Part shown: piece after piece, positions 32,839 through 41,525 of the stretch
How the letters are laid out: each line of letters starts with the position of its first letter
Position numbering within the stretch: the stretch's first letter is position 1
From: Lawsonibacter sp900766145
Lineage (GTDB): Bacteria > Bacillota > Clostridia > Oscillospirales > Oscillospiraceae
Assembly: GCF_030372275.1 (NCBI RefSeq)
Contig: NZ_JAUDDJ010000018.1
Length of the DNA stretch: 56,932 nucleotides
Direction: 5' to 3' (one strand)
Notes under the pieces: generated by a model
What the model saw: the letters and a program-made list of their open reading frames with translations, nothing else
Told to the model about the DNA's origin: nothing
Database searches by the model: none
Program-made: the position numbers and the translations under genes

Positions 32839-33252
32839 ATGACCGGCACGTACGAGCACAGCATCGACGCCAAAGGCCGCCTGTTCATCCCCGCCAAGCT
32901 CCGGGAGGAGCTGGGTGTCTCCTTCTACCTGGCCATGGGAATCGACACCTGCCTGGCCATCTACCCCCAAGCCACCTGGGACAAGTTTACCGAAAAATTT
33001 GCCTCCCTGCCCATGACACAATCCAGAGTGATGCGTCCCCTGTTTGCCAACGCAGTCAAATGCGAGCTGGACAGTCAGGGACGCATTGTCATTCCTCAGA
33101 AGCTGCGCAAGTATGCCCAGTTGGAAAAGGACGCGGTGATTCTGGGCGTGAACGACCGGGCGGAAATTTGGAGCGCCCAGCTCTGGCAGGAGGACGAGGA
33201 GGAGATGACCCCCGCCAAGATGGCCGAGTGCATGAGCGCGCTGGGGTTCTGA
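32839..33252 (+). CDS. mraZ: Transcriptional regulator MraZ
   Basis: This 137-residue double AbrB-like swapped-hairpin protein binds GTGGNG repeats upstream of the division and cell wall cluster. Both DNA-binding units are visible: YEHSIDAKGRLFIPAKLREE and CELDSQGRIVIPQKLRKY. The ATG at 32839 gives the family N-terminus MTGTYEHS; a GTG at 32830 in frame is closer to the GGAGG site and cannot be fully excluded. First gene of the dcw cluster. Confidence 0.95.
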   Translation: MTGTYEHSIDAKGRLFIPAKLREELGVSFYLAMGIDTCLAIYPQATWDKFTEKFASLPMTQSRVMRPLFANAVKCELDSQGRIVIPQKLRKYAQLEKDAVILGVNDRAEIWSAQLWQEDEEEMTPAKMAECMSALGF

Positions 33253-33259
33253 TCGGATT

Positions 33260-34243
33260 ATGAGTGAAACATTTACCCACCGTCCGGTGCTGCTGGACGA
33301 GTGTATCGAGGCTTTGAATATCCGCCCCGACGGGATCTACCTGGACGGGACCCTGGGACGGGCGGGACACAGCCGGGAGATCGCCCGGCGTTTGACCACC
33401 GGCCGGCTCATCTGTGTGGACCGGGACCAGGCCGCACTGGACGCGGCCCAGGACCGGCTGAAGGACTGGATGGACCGGGTCACCCTGGTGCACAGCAACT
33501 TTGATCAGCTGGATGCCATTCTGGACGGCCTGGGACTGGCCGGCGTGGACGGCATGCTGTTTGATCTGGGGGTATCGTCCCCCCAGCTGGACGACGGCTC
33601 CCGAGGCTTTTCCTACATGGCCGACGCCCCCCTGGATATGCGGATGGACCGCTCCGAGGGGCTCACCGCCGCCGATGTGGTGAACCAGTGGCCCCAGGAG
33701 GAGCTGCGGCGCATTTTAAGCCAGTACGGCGAGGAGCGCTACGCGCCCTCCATTGCCGCCGCCATCGTCCGCCGCCGTCAGGACAAGCCCATCGAGACCA
33801 CCCTGGAGCTGGTGGATATCATTAAAAGTGCCATGCCTGCCCGGGCGCTGAAAGAGAAGCAGCACCCGGCCAAGCGCAGCTTCCAGGCCATCCGCATCGC
33901 CGTCAACGACGAGCTGGCCAGCGTAGACCGGATGGTCCGCGCGGCAGTCCCCCGCCTGAACAAGGGAGGACGGCTGGCCATTATCACCTTCCACTCCCTG
34001 GAGGACCGGATCGTGAAGACCGATCTGGCCGAATTTGCCAAGGGATGTACCTGTCCGCCGGATTTCCCGGTGTGTGTGTGCGGGAAGACCCCGGACGTGA
34101 AGCTGACCCCCCGCAAGCCTATTTTGCCCTCTGCCCAGGAGGTGGAGGAGAATCCTCGAGCCCGAAGTGCCAAGCTGCGGGTGGCTGAGAAATTAAAAGA
34201 TCCCCGGCAATTGTTTTGTGAAATTGGGAGAGAAATGGAGTGA
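33260..34243 (+). CDS. rsmH: 16S rRNA (cytosine-1402 N4) methyltransferase
   Basis: This 327-residue SAM-dependent methyltransferase (MraW) modifies C1402 of 16S rRNA in the ribosomal P site. Motifs include THRPVLLDECIEAL, the SAM loop DGTLGRAGHSREIARR, FDLGVSSPQLDDGSRGFSY and the late ITFHSLEDRIVK. The distance to mraZ is 7 nt and the ribosome site is weak, so coupling to mraZ translation is likely. It extends to overlap the ftsL start region. Confidence 0.96.
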   Translation: MSETFTHRPVLLDECIEALNIRPDGIYLDGTLGRAGHSREIARRLTTGRLICVDRDQAALDAAQDRLKDWMDRVTLVHSNFDQLDAILDGLGLAGVDGMLFDLGVSSPQLDDGSRGFSYMADAPLDMRMDRSEGLTAADVVNQWPQEELRRILSQYGEERYAPSIAAAIVRRRQDKPIETTLELVDIIKSAMPARALKEKQHPAKRSFQAIRIAVNDELASVDRMVRAAVPRLNKGGRLAIITFHSLEDRIVKTDLAEFAKGCTCPPDFPVCVCGKTPDVKLTPRKPILPSAQEVEENPRARSAKLRVAEKLKDPRQLFCEIGREME

Positions 34244-34248
34244 CCGGA

Positions 34249-34806
34249 ATGGCAAGCCGCCATCGCACCAATACAGCCTCATATAATACCTACGGCAGCG
34301 TGGCTTATGCTCCTGCTTACGAGGGCGGCGCCCTTCGTAATCCCCGGGAGCGGACCCTCCAGCCCCAGCCCAAGGTCCGCACCCACGAGCGTACCCGCAG
34401 CCTCACCCGGACGAAGGTCCAGGTCCGGCAGGCGGGTGAGATCTCTCCCTTTGCCGTGGTAGGATTTTTGGTGGTTGGCGTGTTTGCTGTGCTGGTGATT
34501 TTCAGCTATGCTCAGTTCACCGTGGCCAACAGCCAGCTCTCCTCCCTGCGCAGTGAGCTGAGCGACCTGCAGGCCCAGAACGTGACCCTCTCCGCTGAGT
34601 ATGAGCGGGTGTTTGACATGGAGCGTATCCAAGCCGCCGTGGGTGACACCATGGTACGGCCCACCAACGACCAAGTGGTCTACCTGGATCTGTCCCAGCC
34701 CGATAACGTGGTGCTGAGCGAGGACCAGGAGCGGTCCACCGGTATCCGGGGAGCCCTGGAGGGTCTGGAGGACATTTTTAACCAAGTGATCGAATATTTC
34801 CGCTGA
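34249..34806 (+). CDS. ftsL: FtsL-like cell division protein
   Basis: This 185-residue bitopic protein has a basic cytoplasmic N-terminus, a single helix (about 66-88) and a short coiled coil (about 93-122; QLSSLRSELSDLQAQNVTLS), the architecture of FtsL/DivIC proteins that form the divisome complex FtsQLB. Primary sequence is poorly conserved in this family, and position between rsmH and ftsI is the main support. The N-terminal domain is longer than in Bacillus FtsL (117 residues). ATG 34249 follows GGAG; a GTG at 34240 is possible. Confidence 0.85.
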   Translation: MASRHRTNTASYNTYGSVAYAPAYEGGALRNPRERTLQPQPKVRTHERTRSLTRTKVQVRQAGEISPFAVVGFLVVGVFAVLVIFSYAQFTVANSQLSSLRSELSDLQAQNVTLSAEYERVFDMERIQAAVGDTMVRPTNDQVVYLDLSQPDNVVLSEDQERSTGIRGALEGLEDIFNQVIEYFR

Positions 34807-34845
34807 GATAGCGCATATAGTGAGCTGTAAAGCGGCACATCAGAC

Positions 34846-34877
34846 AAGGGCGCAAGAAAGAAATTTCTTGCGCCCTT
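34846..34877 (+). other. Intercistronic 14-bp hairpin with GAAA tetraloop
   Basis: AAGGGCGCAAGAAA pairs perfectly with TTTCTTGCGCCCTT around a GAAA loop, 39 nt past ftsL and 21 nt before the ftsI start. No T-run follows, so it is not a standard terminator; RNA processing, stability or dose control is likely. Confidence 0.8.
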
Positions 34878-34898
34878 CTACCGCAAAGGAGGACGCAG

Positions 34899-37349
34899 AT
34901 GTACAAACAACGGCAGCCCGAACCCCGCAAAAGCCCCAGCGGGCGCAGCCGCCAGTCCAAACGGCTGGTGTTCCGCCGCTCCATGGTGCTCATGGCCGTG
35001 TTTGGCCTGGGATTGTTCATCCCCCTGCTGATCCAGCTGTGGAACATTGCCATCGTGCACCACGATGAGTATCAGACCAAAGCGATTGAGCAGCAGCTGA
35101 TGGACGTGACGGTGTCGGCCAACCGGGGCGAGATCCTGGACGCCAACGGGGACGTGATGGCCATGTCCGCCACCGTATACAACCTGATCCTGGCCCCCAA
35201 GGACCTGGTGGCCAGCGTGAGCGAGAGCAAGTTCAAGGATGAGGACGGCAACCTGGACGAGGATGCCTACAACGCCGAGATCCAGCGCAAGCGGGATGTA
35301 GTGGTAGACGGTCTGTGTGAGCTGCTGCCCGACCTGGACCGGGAGAAGCTTGAGGCCCGCATGGAGAAGACCAACTCCCAGTATGAGGTGCTGGCCACCC
35401 AGATCGAGGAGCAGGATGCCAAGGCCATCCGGGCTTTTATCGAGGAGAACAACACCTCCTACTATCTCTACCTCACCCCCAGCACCAAGCGCTACTACCC
35501 CTACGGTTCCCTGGCCAGCCAGGTGCTGGGCTTTGTGAACTCCGAGGGCGGCGCCTACGGTCTGGAGGCCTGGTATGAGGATCTGCTCAAGGGCGTGCCC
35601 GGCCGTGTGGTGACGGGCAAGACCGCCCAGAACGTGGAGATGTACAACAGCTACTCCAATTACATTGACGCCATCAACGGCTATGATCTGACCCTCACCC
35701 TGGACGCCACCATCCAGTCCTACGCCCAGCAGGCGCTGGAGAAGGGCATTGAGATGTACGACGTGCAAAACGGCGGCTTCTGTCTGGTGATGGACCCCCA
35801 GACCGGCGAGGTGCTGGCCATGGCCAGCTCGCCTAACTTTGACCCCAATAACTACTCGGTCATTACCGACAGCTTCCTGCTGCAGGATGTGGATACCGAT
35901 ACGGCCACCATCTATCAGCAGCTGAAGGCGGAAAACGACGCAAAGCCCGCCGATGAACAGCTCACTGATGAGGAGCTCCAGGAGCAGGCCCAGTCCCAGG
36001 CCAAGGCAGCAGCCCGGGAGGCGCAGTGGAAAAACCGTACCATCACCGAGCCCTACGAGCCCGGCTCCACCTTCAAGGCTCTTGTGCTGGCCGCCGCCCT
36101 GGAGGAGGGGGTCGTCTCCGAGAACGACACCTTTAACTGTACCGGCTCAGTAAGCATCGGCGGGTGGACCATCAACTGTTCCAAGCGTACCGGCCACGGC
36201 CACCAGACCCTGGCCGAGGCGGTGCAGAACTCCTGTAACCCCGCCTTTATCGAGATCGGTCAGCGGCTGGGGGCGGAGAAGTTCTATGAGTACTTCCAGG
36301 CCTTCGGCATGACGGAGAAGACCAACATCGATCTGCCCGGCGAGGATAGCGGCCTCAACTGGGGCAGCAACATGGGCATCGTGGATCTGGCGGTGGCCTC
36401 CTTCGGCCAGCGCTTTACCGTGACTCCTCTCCAGATGGTCACTGGCTTCTCCGCCGTCATCAACGGCGGCAACCTGTACCAGCCCTATGTGGTGCAGAAG
36501 GTCACCGACGCCAGCGGCAATGTGGTCCAGGAGGAGGAGCCTAACCTGGTGCGTCAGGTGGTCAGTGAGCAGACCAGCCAGCGGGCACGGGCTATCCTGG
36601 AGACCGTCGTCTCTGAGGGCGGCGGCAGCAACGCCTACCAGGCGGGCTACCGCATCGGCGGTAAAACCGGTTCCGCCGAGACCCTGGAGGACGGACGTAC
36701 CATCGTCTCCTTCATGGGGTTTGCTCCGGCGGATGATCCCCAGGTTATTGTCCTGATGGCTTACGACACCCCCAAGGAGGCCTCTCCCGGCAGCTCCTAC
36801 GGCACCTGCGGCGTGTACATCAGCGGCGGCGCCATGGCGGCTCCTCGGGCGGGCGAGCTGATCGCCCAGATTTTGGACTACATGGGTGTGGAGAAGCAGT
36901 ACACCACCGAGGAGTCGGCGGCCACCACGGTCACCACGCCTCAGGTCACCGGATACACCGTGGCCGACGCGGCCACCCGGCTGGAAAAGAAGAACCTGAC
37001 CTACCGCACGGTGGGAACGGGCGATGTAGTCACCAGCCAGGTGCCTGCTGCCAACGCCGCCGTGCCCGGCGGCTCCACCGTGATCCTCTATCTGGGGGAT
37101 GCGGCGCCGGAGGAGACCACCACTGTGCCCAATGTAGTGGGTATGAGCTATGAAGGGGCGAAAAAAGCCCTGGAGGCCCAGGGCCTGTTCATGCAGGCCG
37201 GGGGCAGCAGCACCTTCTACAGCGAGAGCTCCAAGGCCCAGAGCCAGAGCGTGGCGGCCGGCGAGAGCGTAGCCACAGGCACCATCGTGGAGGTCCAGTT
37301 CAGCAACCTGGTAGAGGACGGAGTCGCTGACTTCTATGAGATAACATAG
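34899..37349 (+). CDS. ftsI: Class B penicillin-binding protein with PASTA domains (FtsI/SpoVD)
   Basis: This 816-residue transpeptidase cross-links septal (or spore) peptidoglycan. After a basic N-terminus comes one helix (about 30-50), a dimerisation domain, then the transpeptidase domain with Ser390 in STFK, SCN (445-447) and KTG (589-591). Two PASTA domains (about 685-816; VTGYTVADAATRLEKKNL and VPNVVGMSYEGAKKALEAQG) end the protein. SpoVD and clostridial FtsI share this plan, so I cannot separate a vegetative from a sporulation role; only one such gene lies in this cluster. AAAGGAGG precedes the ATG. An acidic insertion (about 325-375) is notable. Confidence 0.93.
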   Translation: MYKQRQPEPRKSPSGRSRQSKRLVFRRSMVLMAVFGLGLFIPLLIQLWNIAIVHHDEYQTKAIEQQLMDVTVSANRGEILDANGDVMAMSATVYNLILAPKDLVASVSESKFKDEDGNLDEDAYNAEIQRKRDVVVDGLCELLPDLDREKLEARMEKTNSQYEVLATQIEEQDAKAIRAFIEENNTSYYLYLTPSTKRYYPYGSLASQVLGFVNSEGGAYGLEAWYEDLLKGVPGRVVTGKTAQNVEMYNSYSNYIDAINGYDLTLTLDATIQSYAQQALEKGIEMYDVQNGGFCLVMDPQTGEVLAMASSPNFDPNNYSVITDSFLLQDVDTDTATIYQQLKAENDAKPADEQLTDEELQEQAQSQAKAAAREAQWKNRTITEPYEPGSTFKALVLAAALEEGVVSENDTFNCTGSVSIGGWTINCSKRTGHGHQTLAEAVQNSCNPAFIEIGQRLGAEKFYEYFQAFGMTEKTNIDLPGEDSGLNWGSNMGIVDLAVASFGQRFTVTPLQMVTGFSAVINGGNLYQPYVVQKVTDASGNVVQEEEPNLVRQVVSEQTSQRARAILETVVSEGGGSNAYQAGYRIGGKTGSAETLEDGRTIVSFMGFAPADDPQVIVLMAYDTPKEASPGSSYGTCGVYISGGAMAAPRAGELIAQILDYMGVEKQYTTEESAATTVTTPQVTGYTVADAATRLEKKNLTYRTVGTGDVVTSQVPAANAAVPGGSTVILYLGDAAPEETTTVPNVVGMSYEGAKKALEAQGLFMQAGGSSTFYSESSKAQSQSVAAGESVATGTIVEVQFSNLVEDGVADFYEIT

Positions 37350-37390
37350 TTCCCTTTTCAACGCGCATAACTTAGAGAGAATGAAACTGC

Positions 37391-37405
37391 ACCCGTGAGG
37401 GGTGA
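37391..37405 (+). promoter_or_regulatory. Small hairpin covering the murE ribosome site
   Basis: CACCC and GGGTG pair around GTGAG; the 3' arm is the GGGGTG ribosome site of the GTG-initiated murE. A minor translation-tuning structure is possible. Confidence 0.35.
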
Positions 37406-37410
37406 CGACT

Positions 37411-38898
37411 GTGAAGCTATGGCAACTGTTAGCCGGCGTTCCCCTCACGGGGGAACCTTATTCTCAGGAGATGGAAATTACTTCCATATCCTACGACACC
37501 CGGACTCTGCTTCCCGGCGCGCTGTTTGTGGCGCTGCCGGGGGCCAAGACAGACGGAAGTCTGTACATTGACGAGGCTCTTGCAAAAGGGGCCGCGGCGG
37601 TGGTGTGCCGCCGCCGTCCCCAGAGGGAGGGGGTGTTTTTCACCACTCCTGATCCCCGGCGGGCTCTGGCCCTGCTGGCAGCAAACTGGTTTGGCCATCC
37701 CGGCCGGGAGATGACCCTCGTCGGGGTCACTGGCACCAATGGTAAGACTACCACCACCTTTTTAATTAAAGAAATGCTGGAGGGAGCGCTGAAGACCCGG
37801 GTGGGTCTCATCGGTACCATTCAGAACATGGTGGGGGAGCGGGTGCTGCCCGCCCACCGCACCACGCCCGAGAGCTACGAGGTGCAGCAGCTGTTAAGGG
37901 AGATGGCCGACGGGGGATGCACCCACGTGGTGATGGAGGTGTCCTCCCACGCCCTCATGCAGCACCGGGTGGAAGGGCTGGACTTTGCTGTGGCTGCCTT
38001 CACCAACCTGAGCCAGGACCACCTGGACTACCACCACACCATGGAGGAGTACCGCTCCGCCAAGGAGCGTATCTTCCACCAGTGCCGCCGGGCCGTGCTG
38101 AATCTGGATGACGAGGCGGGGCAGTGGTACCGGGGACGGCTGGCCTGCCCCATGTTCACCTACTCGGAGAACAAGGACCAGGCGGACCTGACCGCCAAGG
38201 GCATCCGGCTCTATCCCGGACAGGTGGAGTTTGAGGCGGTAGCCCGGGAGCAGATCCAGCGGGTTTTCCTGCCTATCCCCGGAGGCTTCACCATCTACAA
38301 CGCCCTGTGCGCCCTGTCGGTTGGACTATGCCTGGGGTTGGAGCTGGAGAAGTGCGCCGCCGCCCTGCGCAGCGCCCGAGGCGTGAAGGGAAGAGTGGAG
38401 GTGGTCCCGGTACCCACCGCCTATACGGTGCTCATCGACTACGCCCACAGCCCCAATGCCCTGGAAAACATCCTGCTCACTGCCCGGGACTTTACCGCCG
38501 GCCGGCTCATCTGTCTGTTTGGCTGCGGCGGCGACCGGGACCGCACCAAGCGACCCATCATGGGCGGTGTGGTGAAGGAGCTGGCCGACCTGGCGGTGGT
38601 CACCTCAGATAACCCACGTACCGAGGACCCGGAGGACATCATCCGGGACATTTTAGACGGTATGGAGGGGGAGGGAGCCCAGATCCATGTGGAGCCCGAC
38701 CGGCGGCAGGCCATCGGCTGGGCCCTGTCCCAGGGGCGGCCGGGGGATGTGATCGTGCTGGCGGGAAAGGGACATGAGACCTACCAGGAGATCCAGGGGG
38801 TGCAGTACCCCATGGACGAGCGGGAGATCGTGGCCCAATATTTTTCCAGCACCCCTTCGTGGGAAAGGACTGGAAATCTTCCGGCAGGTGTAGTATAA
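37411..38898 (+). CDS. murE: UDP-MurNAc-tripeptide synthetase (meso-DAP adding)
   Basis: This 495-residue ATP-dependent ligase adds the third residue to UDP-MurNAc-L-Ala-D-Glu. The three Mur ligase domains are present, with the ATP loop GTNGKTTTT (Lys112) and the carbamylated-Lys region. The motif DNPR (400-403) marks meso-diaminopimelate as substrate, consistent with lysA at 49 kb. GTG 37411 after GGGGTG gives the usual MKLWQLLAGV start; a GTG at 37402 is less likely. The following gene is mraY, so murF, normally next, is absent. Confidence 0.95.
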   Translation: MKLWQLLAGVPLTGEPYSQEMEITSISYDTRTLLPGALFVALPGAKTDGSLYIDEALAKGAAAVVCRRRPQREGVFFTTPDPRRALALLAANWFGHPGREMTLVGVTGTNGKTTTTFLIKEMLEGALKTRVGLIGTIQNMVGERVLPAHRTTPESYEVQQLLREMADGGCTHVVMEVSSHALMQHRVEGLDFAVAAFTNLSQDHLDYHHTMEEYRSAKERIFHQCRRAVLNLDDEAGQWYRGRLACPMFTYSENKDQADLTAKGIRLYPGQVEFEAVAREQIQRVFLPIPGGFTIYNALCALSVGLCLGLELEKCAAALRSARGVKGRVEVVPVPTAYTVLIDYAHSPNALENILLTARDFTAGRLICLFGCGGDRDRTKRPIMGGVVKELADLAVVTSDNPRTEDPEDIIRDILDGMEGEGAQIHVEPDRRQAIGWALSQGRPGDVIVLAGKGHETYQEIQGVQYPMDEREIVAQYFSSTPSWERTGNLPAGVV

Positions 38899-38899
38899 T
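38871..38899 (+). promoter_or_regulatory. Probable internal promoter for mraY
   Basis: TGGAAA, 17 nt, TATAAT (38894-38899), overlapping the murE stop codon. Confidence 0.6.
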
Positions 38900-38966
38900 A
38901 CCTTGTTTCAATCCTTCGCAGTTCTGACCCTGGCACAAAAGAGAAAGAGGACCTGGAGGTTTCGAC

Positions 38967-39956
38967 ATGACATATATTCTCAGCTTCATCGTGGCCTTTG
39001 GCGTAACCGCCATTGCCGGACAGATTCTGATCCCGGTTCTGCGCCGGCTCAAGGCCGGACAGTCCATCCGGGAGGACGGCCCCACCTGGCATATGTCCAA
39101 ACAGGGCACCCCCACCATGGGCGGCCTGATGTTCATTTTGGGTATCGCTGTGGCGGTGGTGGCCGCGGGCTGGCAGGATTTCCAGCACGGGCTTCATAAC
39201 CACATTGTGGTGTTCCTGTTTGCCCTGGTGTTCGGCGCCATCGGCTTCATCGACGATTTCCAGAAGCTGCGCCACCACGCCAACGAGGGACTGACCGCGC
39301 CCCAGAAGTTCCTGCTCCAGCTGGCGGCGGCCATCGTGTTCACCCTGCTGCTGCGGCAGGACGGCTACCTCAGCCCCGACCTGTATATCCCCTTCTTCAA
39401 CATTGAGATCGTGGGGATTCCCTGGGTCATCTACATGGTTTTTGCCGCCTTTGTCATGGTGGGTACCGTCAACGCGGTGAACCTCACCGACGGCATCGAC
39501 GGCCTGGCCACCGGCGTGACCATCCCGGTGATGATCTTCTATGTGGCGGTGTCCGCCTGGTATGGCAAGAGCGACCTGGTCACGGTCTCCGCCGCCATGG
39601 CGGGCGGCCTGTCTGCTTTCCTTATTTATAACTTCCACCCTGCCAAGGTGTTCATGGGCGACACCGGCTCCCTGTTCCTGGGCGGCGCGGTGTGCGGCAT
39701 GGCCTTTGCCCTGGACCTGCCCCTGGTCATTCCCATTGTGGGCCTGGTGTATGTGCTGGAGGTGCTCTCCGACATTATCCAGGTGGTCTACTTCAAGAAG
39801 ACCGGCGGCAAGCGCTTTTTCCGCATGGCCCCTCTGCACCACCACCTGGAGCTGGGCGGCTGGAGCGAGACGAAGCTGTTCTGCGTGTTCTCCGGCGCCA
39901 CCCTTGTCCTGTGCGTGCTGGCCTTCTGGGGAGTTATGTATAGATATCCTATGTGA
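38967..39956 (+). CDS. mraY: Phospho-MurNAc-pentapeptide transferase
   Basis: This 329-residue integral membrane enzyme forms lipid I from UDP-MurNAc-pentapeptide and undecaprenyl phosphate. Signatures are GTPTMGGLMFI (at residue 40-50), GFIDDFQKL with the catalytic Asp pair, NAVNLTDGIDGLATGV, and FMGDTGSLFLGG plus APLHHHLE-like PLHHHLELGG. About ten membrane helices. GGAGG lies before the ATG. It is followed by a 333-nt non-coding segment where murD usually stands. Confidence 0.97.
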   Translation: MTYILSFIVAFGVTAIAGQILIPVLRRLKAGQSIREDGPTWHMSKQGTPTMGGLMFILGIAVAVVAAGWQDFQHGLHNHIVVFLFALVFGAIGFIDDFQKLRHHANEGLTAPQKFLLQLAAAIVFTLLLRQDGYLSPDLYIPFFNIEIVGIPWVIYMVFAAFVMVGTVNAVNLTDGIDGLATGVTIPVMIFYVAVSAWYGKSDLVTVSAAMAGGLSAFLIYNFHPAKVFMGDTGSLFLGGAVCGMAFALDLPLVIPIVGLVYVLEVLSDIIQVVYFKKTGGKRFFRMAPLHHHLELGGWSETKLFCVFSGATLVLCVLAFWGVMYRYPM

Positions 39957-40289
39957 CAAGAAGCGCGGAGGCGTGCAGAGCAGCGCGGATGGACCGTAGC
40001 GAGGGCGAGCGCCGGGCCGCAGGGCGGCCCAAGACCAGCCCGAGTCGGAGGGAAGCCGCGCGTCGCGCAGCCGCCGCAGCGTGACAGACCGAAGCGGGAG
40101 GATAGGCGTGCAGGGGAGATAACGACAGAGCGGATGCCGGCAAACCAAGAAGGGCCAAGGGCCTTCTGTTTGGCGGCGAAGTCGGCGGAGTTATCGACCC
40201 GACCGCGCGCCCAATCCGCAGCGTGATCCCAAAGCGCCTACCTATTTTCCCAGAATTTAACCCTCACCCCACCTCAAAGGAGGAATTCC
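39957..40289. repeat. Structured non-coding element in the usual murD position
   Basis: No coding frame with family motifs spans this gap. It is GC-rich and strongly folded: GGGCCGC AGG GCGGCCC (40014-40030), a long interrupted hairpin (40136-40177) enclosed by GATAAC/GTTATC (40118-40123, 40190-40195), and a direct repeat AGGCGTGCAG (39969-39978, 40104-40113). The last part holds the ftsW ribosome site (AAAGGAGG). The style suggests a dispersed repeat or structured RNA. Copies elsewhere cannot be tested here. Confidence 0.65.
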
Positions 40290-41492
40290 ATGGCCCGAAA
40301 ACCCAAACGCGACCTGACGGTAGAAGAGCAGCTGGCCCGCGGGCCCATGGATCTGCCCTTTTTGATGCTGGTGATGATCCTGCTGGGCATCGGCCTGATT
40401 ATGATGTTCTCGGCCTCCTATGCCACGGCTTACTATGACAGCAAGGTGGCCGACCCCCTGTATTACATCAAGCGCCAGGCCATGTTTGCCGCGGTGGGCG
40501 TGGCAGTCATGTATGTGGTCTCTAAGATCAACTACCAGACCTTCCGGTGGATGTCAGTGCCCGCCCTGATTTTCAGCATCATTCTTCTGCTGCTGGTCTT
40601 TACTCCTCTGGGCCGGGAACACAACGGCGCCCGCCGGTGGCTGTATCTGGGCGTGGAGTTCCAGCCCTCGGAGATCGCCAAAATCGCAGTGATCCTGTTT
40701 TTTGCTGCCCGGCTATGTAAGCGGGACAGCCGGAAGCCTCTGCGGTATAAAAACCGCACCTTCACCGGCCGGATGCTCAACCGCCTGGAGCGCATCGGAT
40801 TTCTGGAGCTGGTGCCCTATGTGGCCGTGCTGGGAACTGTGCTGGTGCTGGTTCTGCTGGAGCGGCACATGTCGGGCACCATCCTGGTCATGGTGGGCGC
40901 GGCGGCAGTACTGTTTGCCGCGGGCATCAACATCTGGTGGTTTATTGGAGGCGGCGCAGCGGTAGGTTCCCTGCTGGCCTTTATCATGCTGGCTACGCCC
41001 TATATGAATGCCCGTATCGAACTGTGGCTGGACCCCTGGGCCCAGCGCCAGGGAAACGGCTACCAGACGGTGCAGTCTCTGCTGGCCATGGGGTCGGGCG
41101 GACTGCTGGGCCTGGGGCTGGGCAACAGCAAACAGAAGATGCTCTATCTTCCCGAACCGGAAAACGACTTCGTGTTCCCCATCGTGGTGGAGGAGCTGGG
41201 CTATATCGGCGGAGCCGTGGTGATTATCCTGTTTGCCCTGCTCATCCTGCGGGGCTACTGGCTGGCCCTCCACGCCCGGGATAAGTTCGGAGCCCTGACC
41301 ATTGTGGGCATCATCACTCTGTTTGCCACCCAGGTGTTCCTGAACATCGCCGTGGTCACCAACCTGATCCCCAACACCGGCATCTCCCTGCCCTTCTTCA
41401 GTTACGGAGGTACAGCCCTATTGATACAGCTGGGAGAGATGGGCATGATATTAAGTATCTCACGCCAGATTCCCGCGCCCAAGCACGATTAA
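40290..41492 (+). CDS. ftsW: SEDS glycosyltransferase FtsW/SpoVE
   Basis: This 400-residue polytopic protein polymerises lipid II into septal glycan with the class B PBP. Ten helices are expected. Motifs are MMFSASYATAYY, LGVEFQPSEIAKIAVILF, NGYQTVQSLLAMGSGGLLGLGLGNS, ENDFVFPIVVEELGYIG and the C-terminal TGISLPFFSYGGTALL. AAAGGAGGAATT precedes the ATG. FtsW and SpoVE cannot be told apart by sequence alone; position favours the division or spore-cortex SEDS protein of the dcw cluster. Confidence 0.95.
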   Translation: MARKPKRDLTVEEQLARGPMDLPFLMLVMILLGIGLIMMFSASYATAYYDSKVADPLYYIKRQAMFAAVGVAVMYVVSKINYQTFRWMSVPALIFSIILLLLVFTPLGREHNGARRWLYLGVEFQPSEIAKIAVILFFAARLCKRDSRKPLRYKNRTFTGRMLNRLERIGFLELVPYVAVLGTVLVLVLLERHMSGTILVMVGAAAVLFAAGINIWWFIGGGAAVGSLLAFIMLATPYMNARIELWLDPWAQRQGNGYQTVQSLLAMGSGGLLGLGLGNSKQKMLYLPEPENDFVFPIVVEELGYIGGAVVIILFALLILRGYWLALHARDKFGALTIVGIITLFATQVFLNIAVVTNLIPNTGISLPFFSYGGTALLIQLGEMGMILSISRQIPAPKHD

Positions 41493-41525
41493 GGCCCCTG
41501 GCCTGATATAGAACGAGGTGGTTTC

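Noticed and set aside
39957..40289. Degraded murD pseudogene
   Set aside because: No MurD motif such as the ATP-binding GTNGKT loop or remnant codons could be read in any frame.
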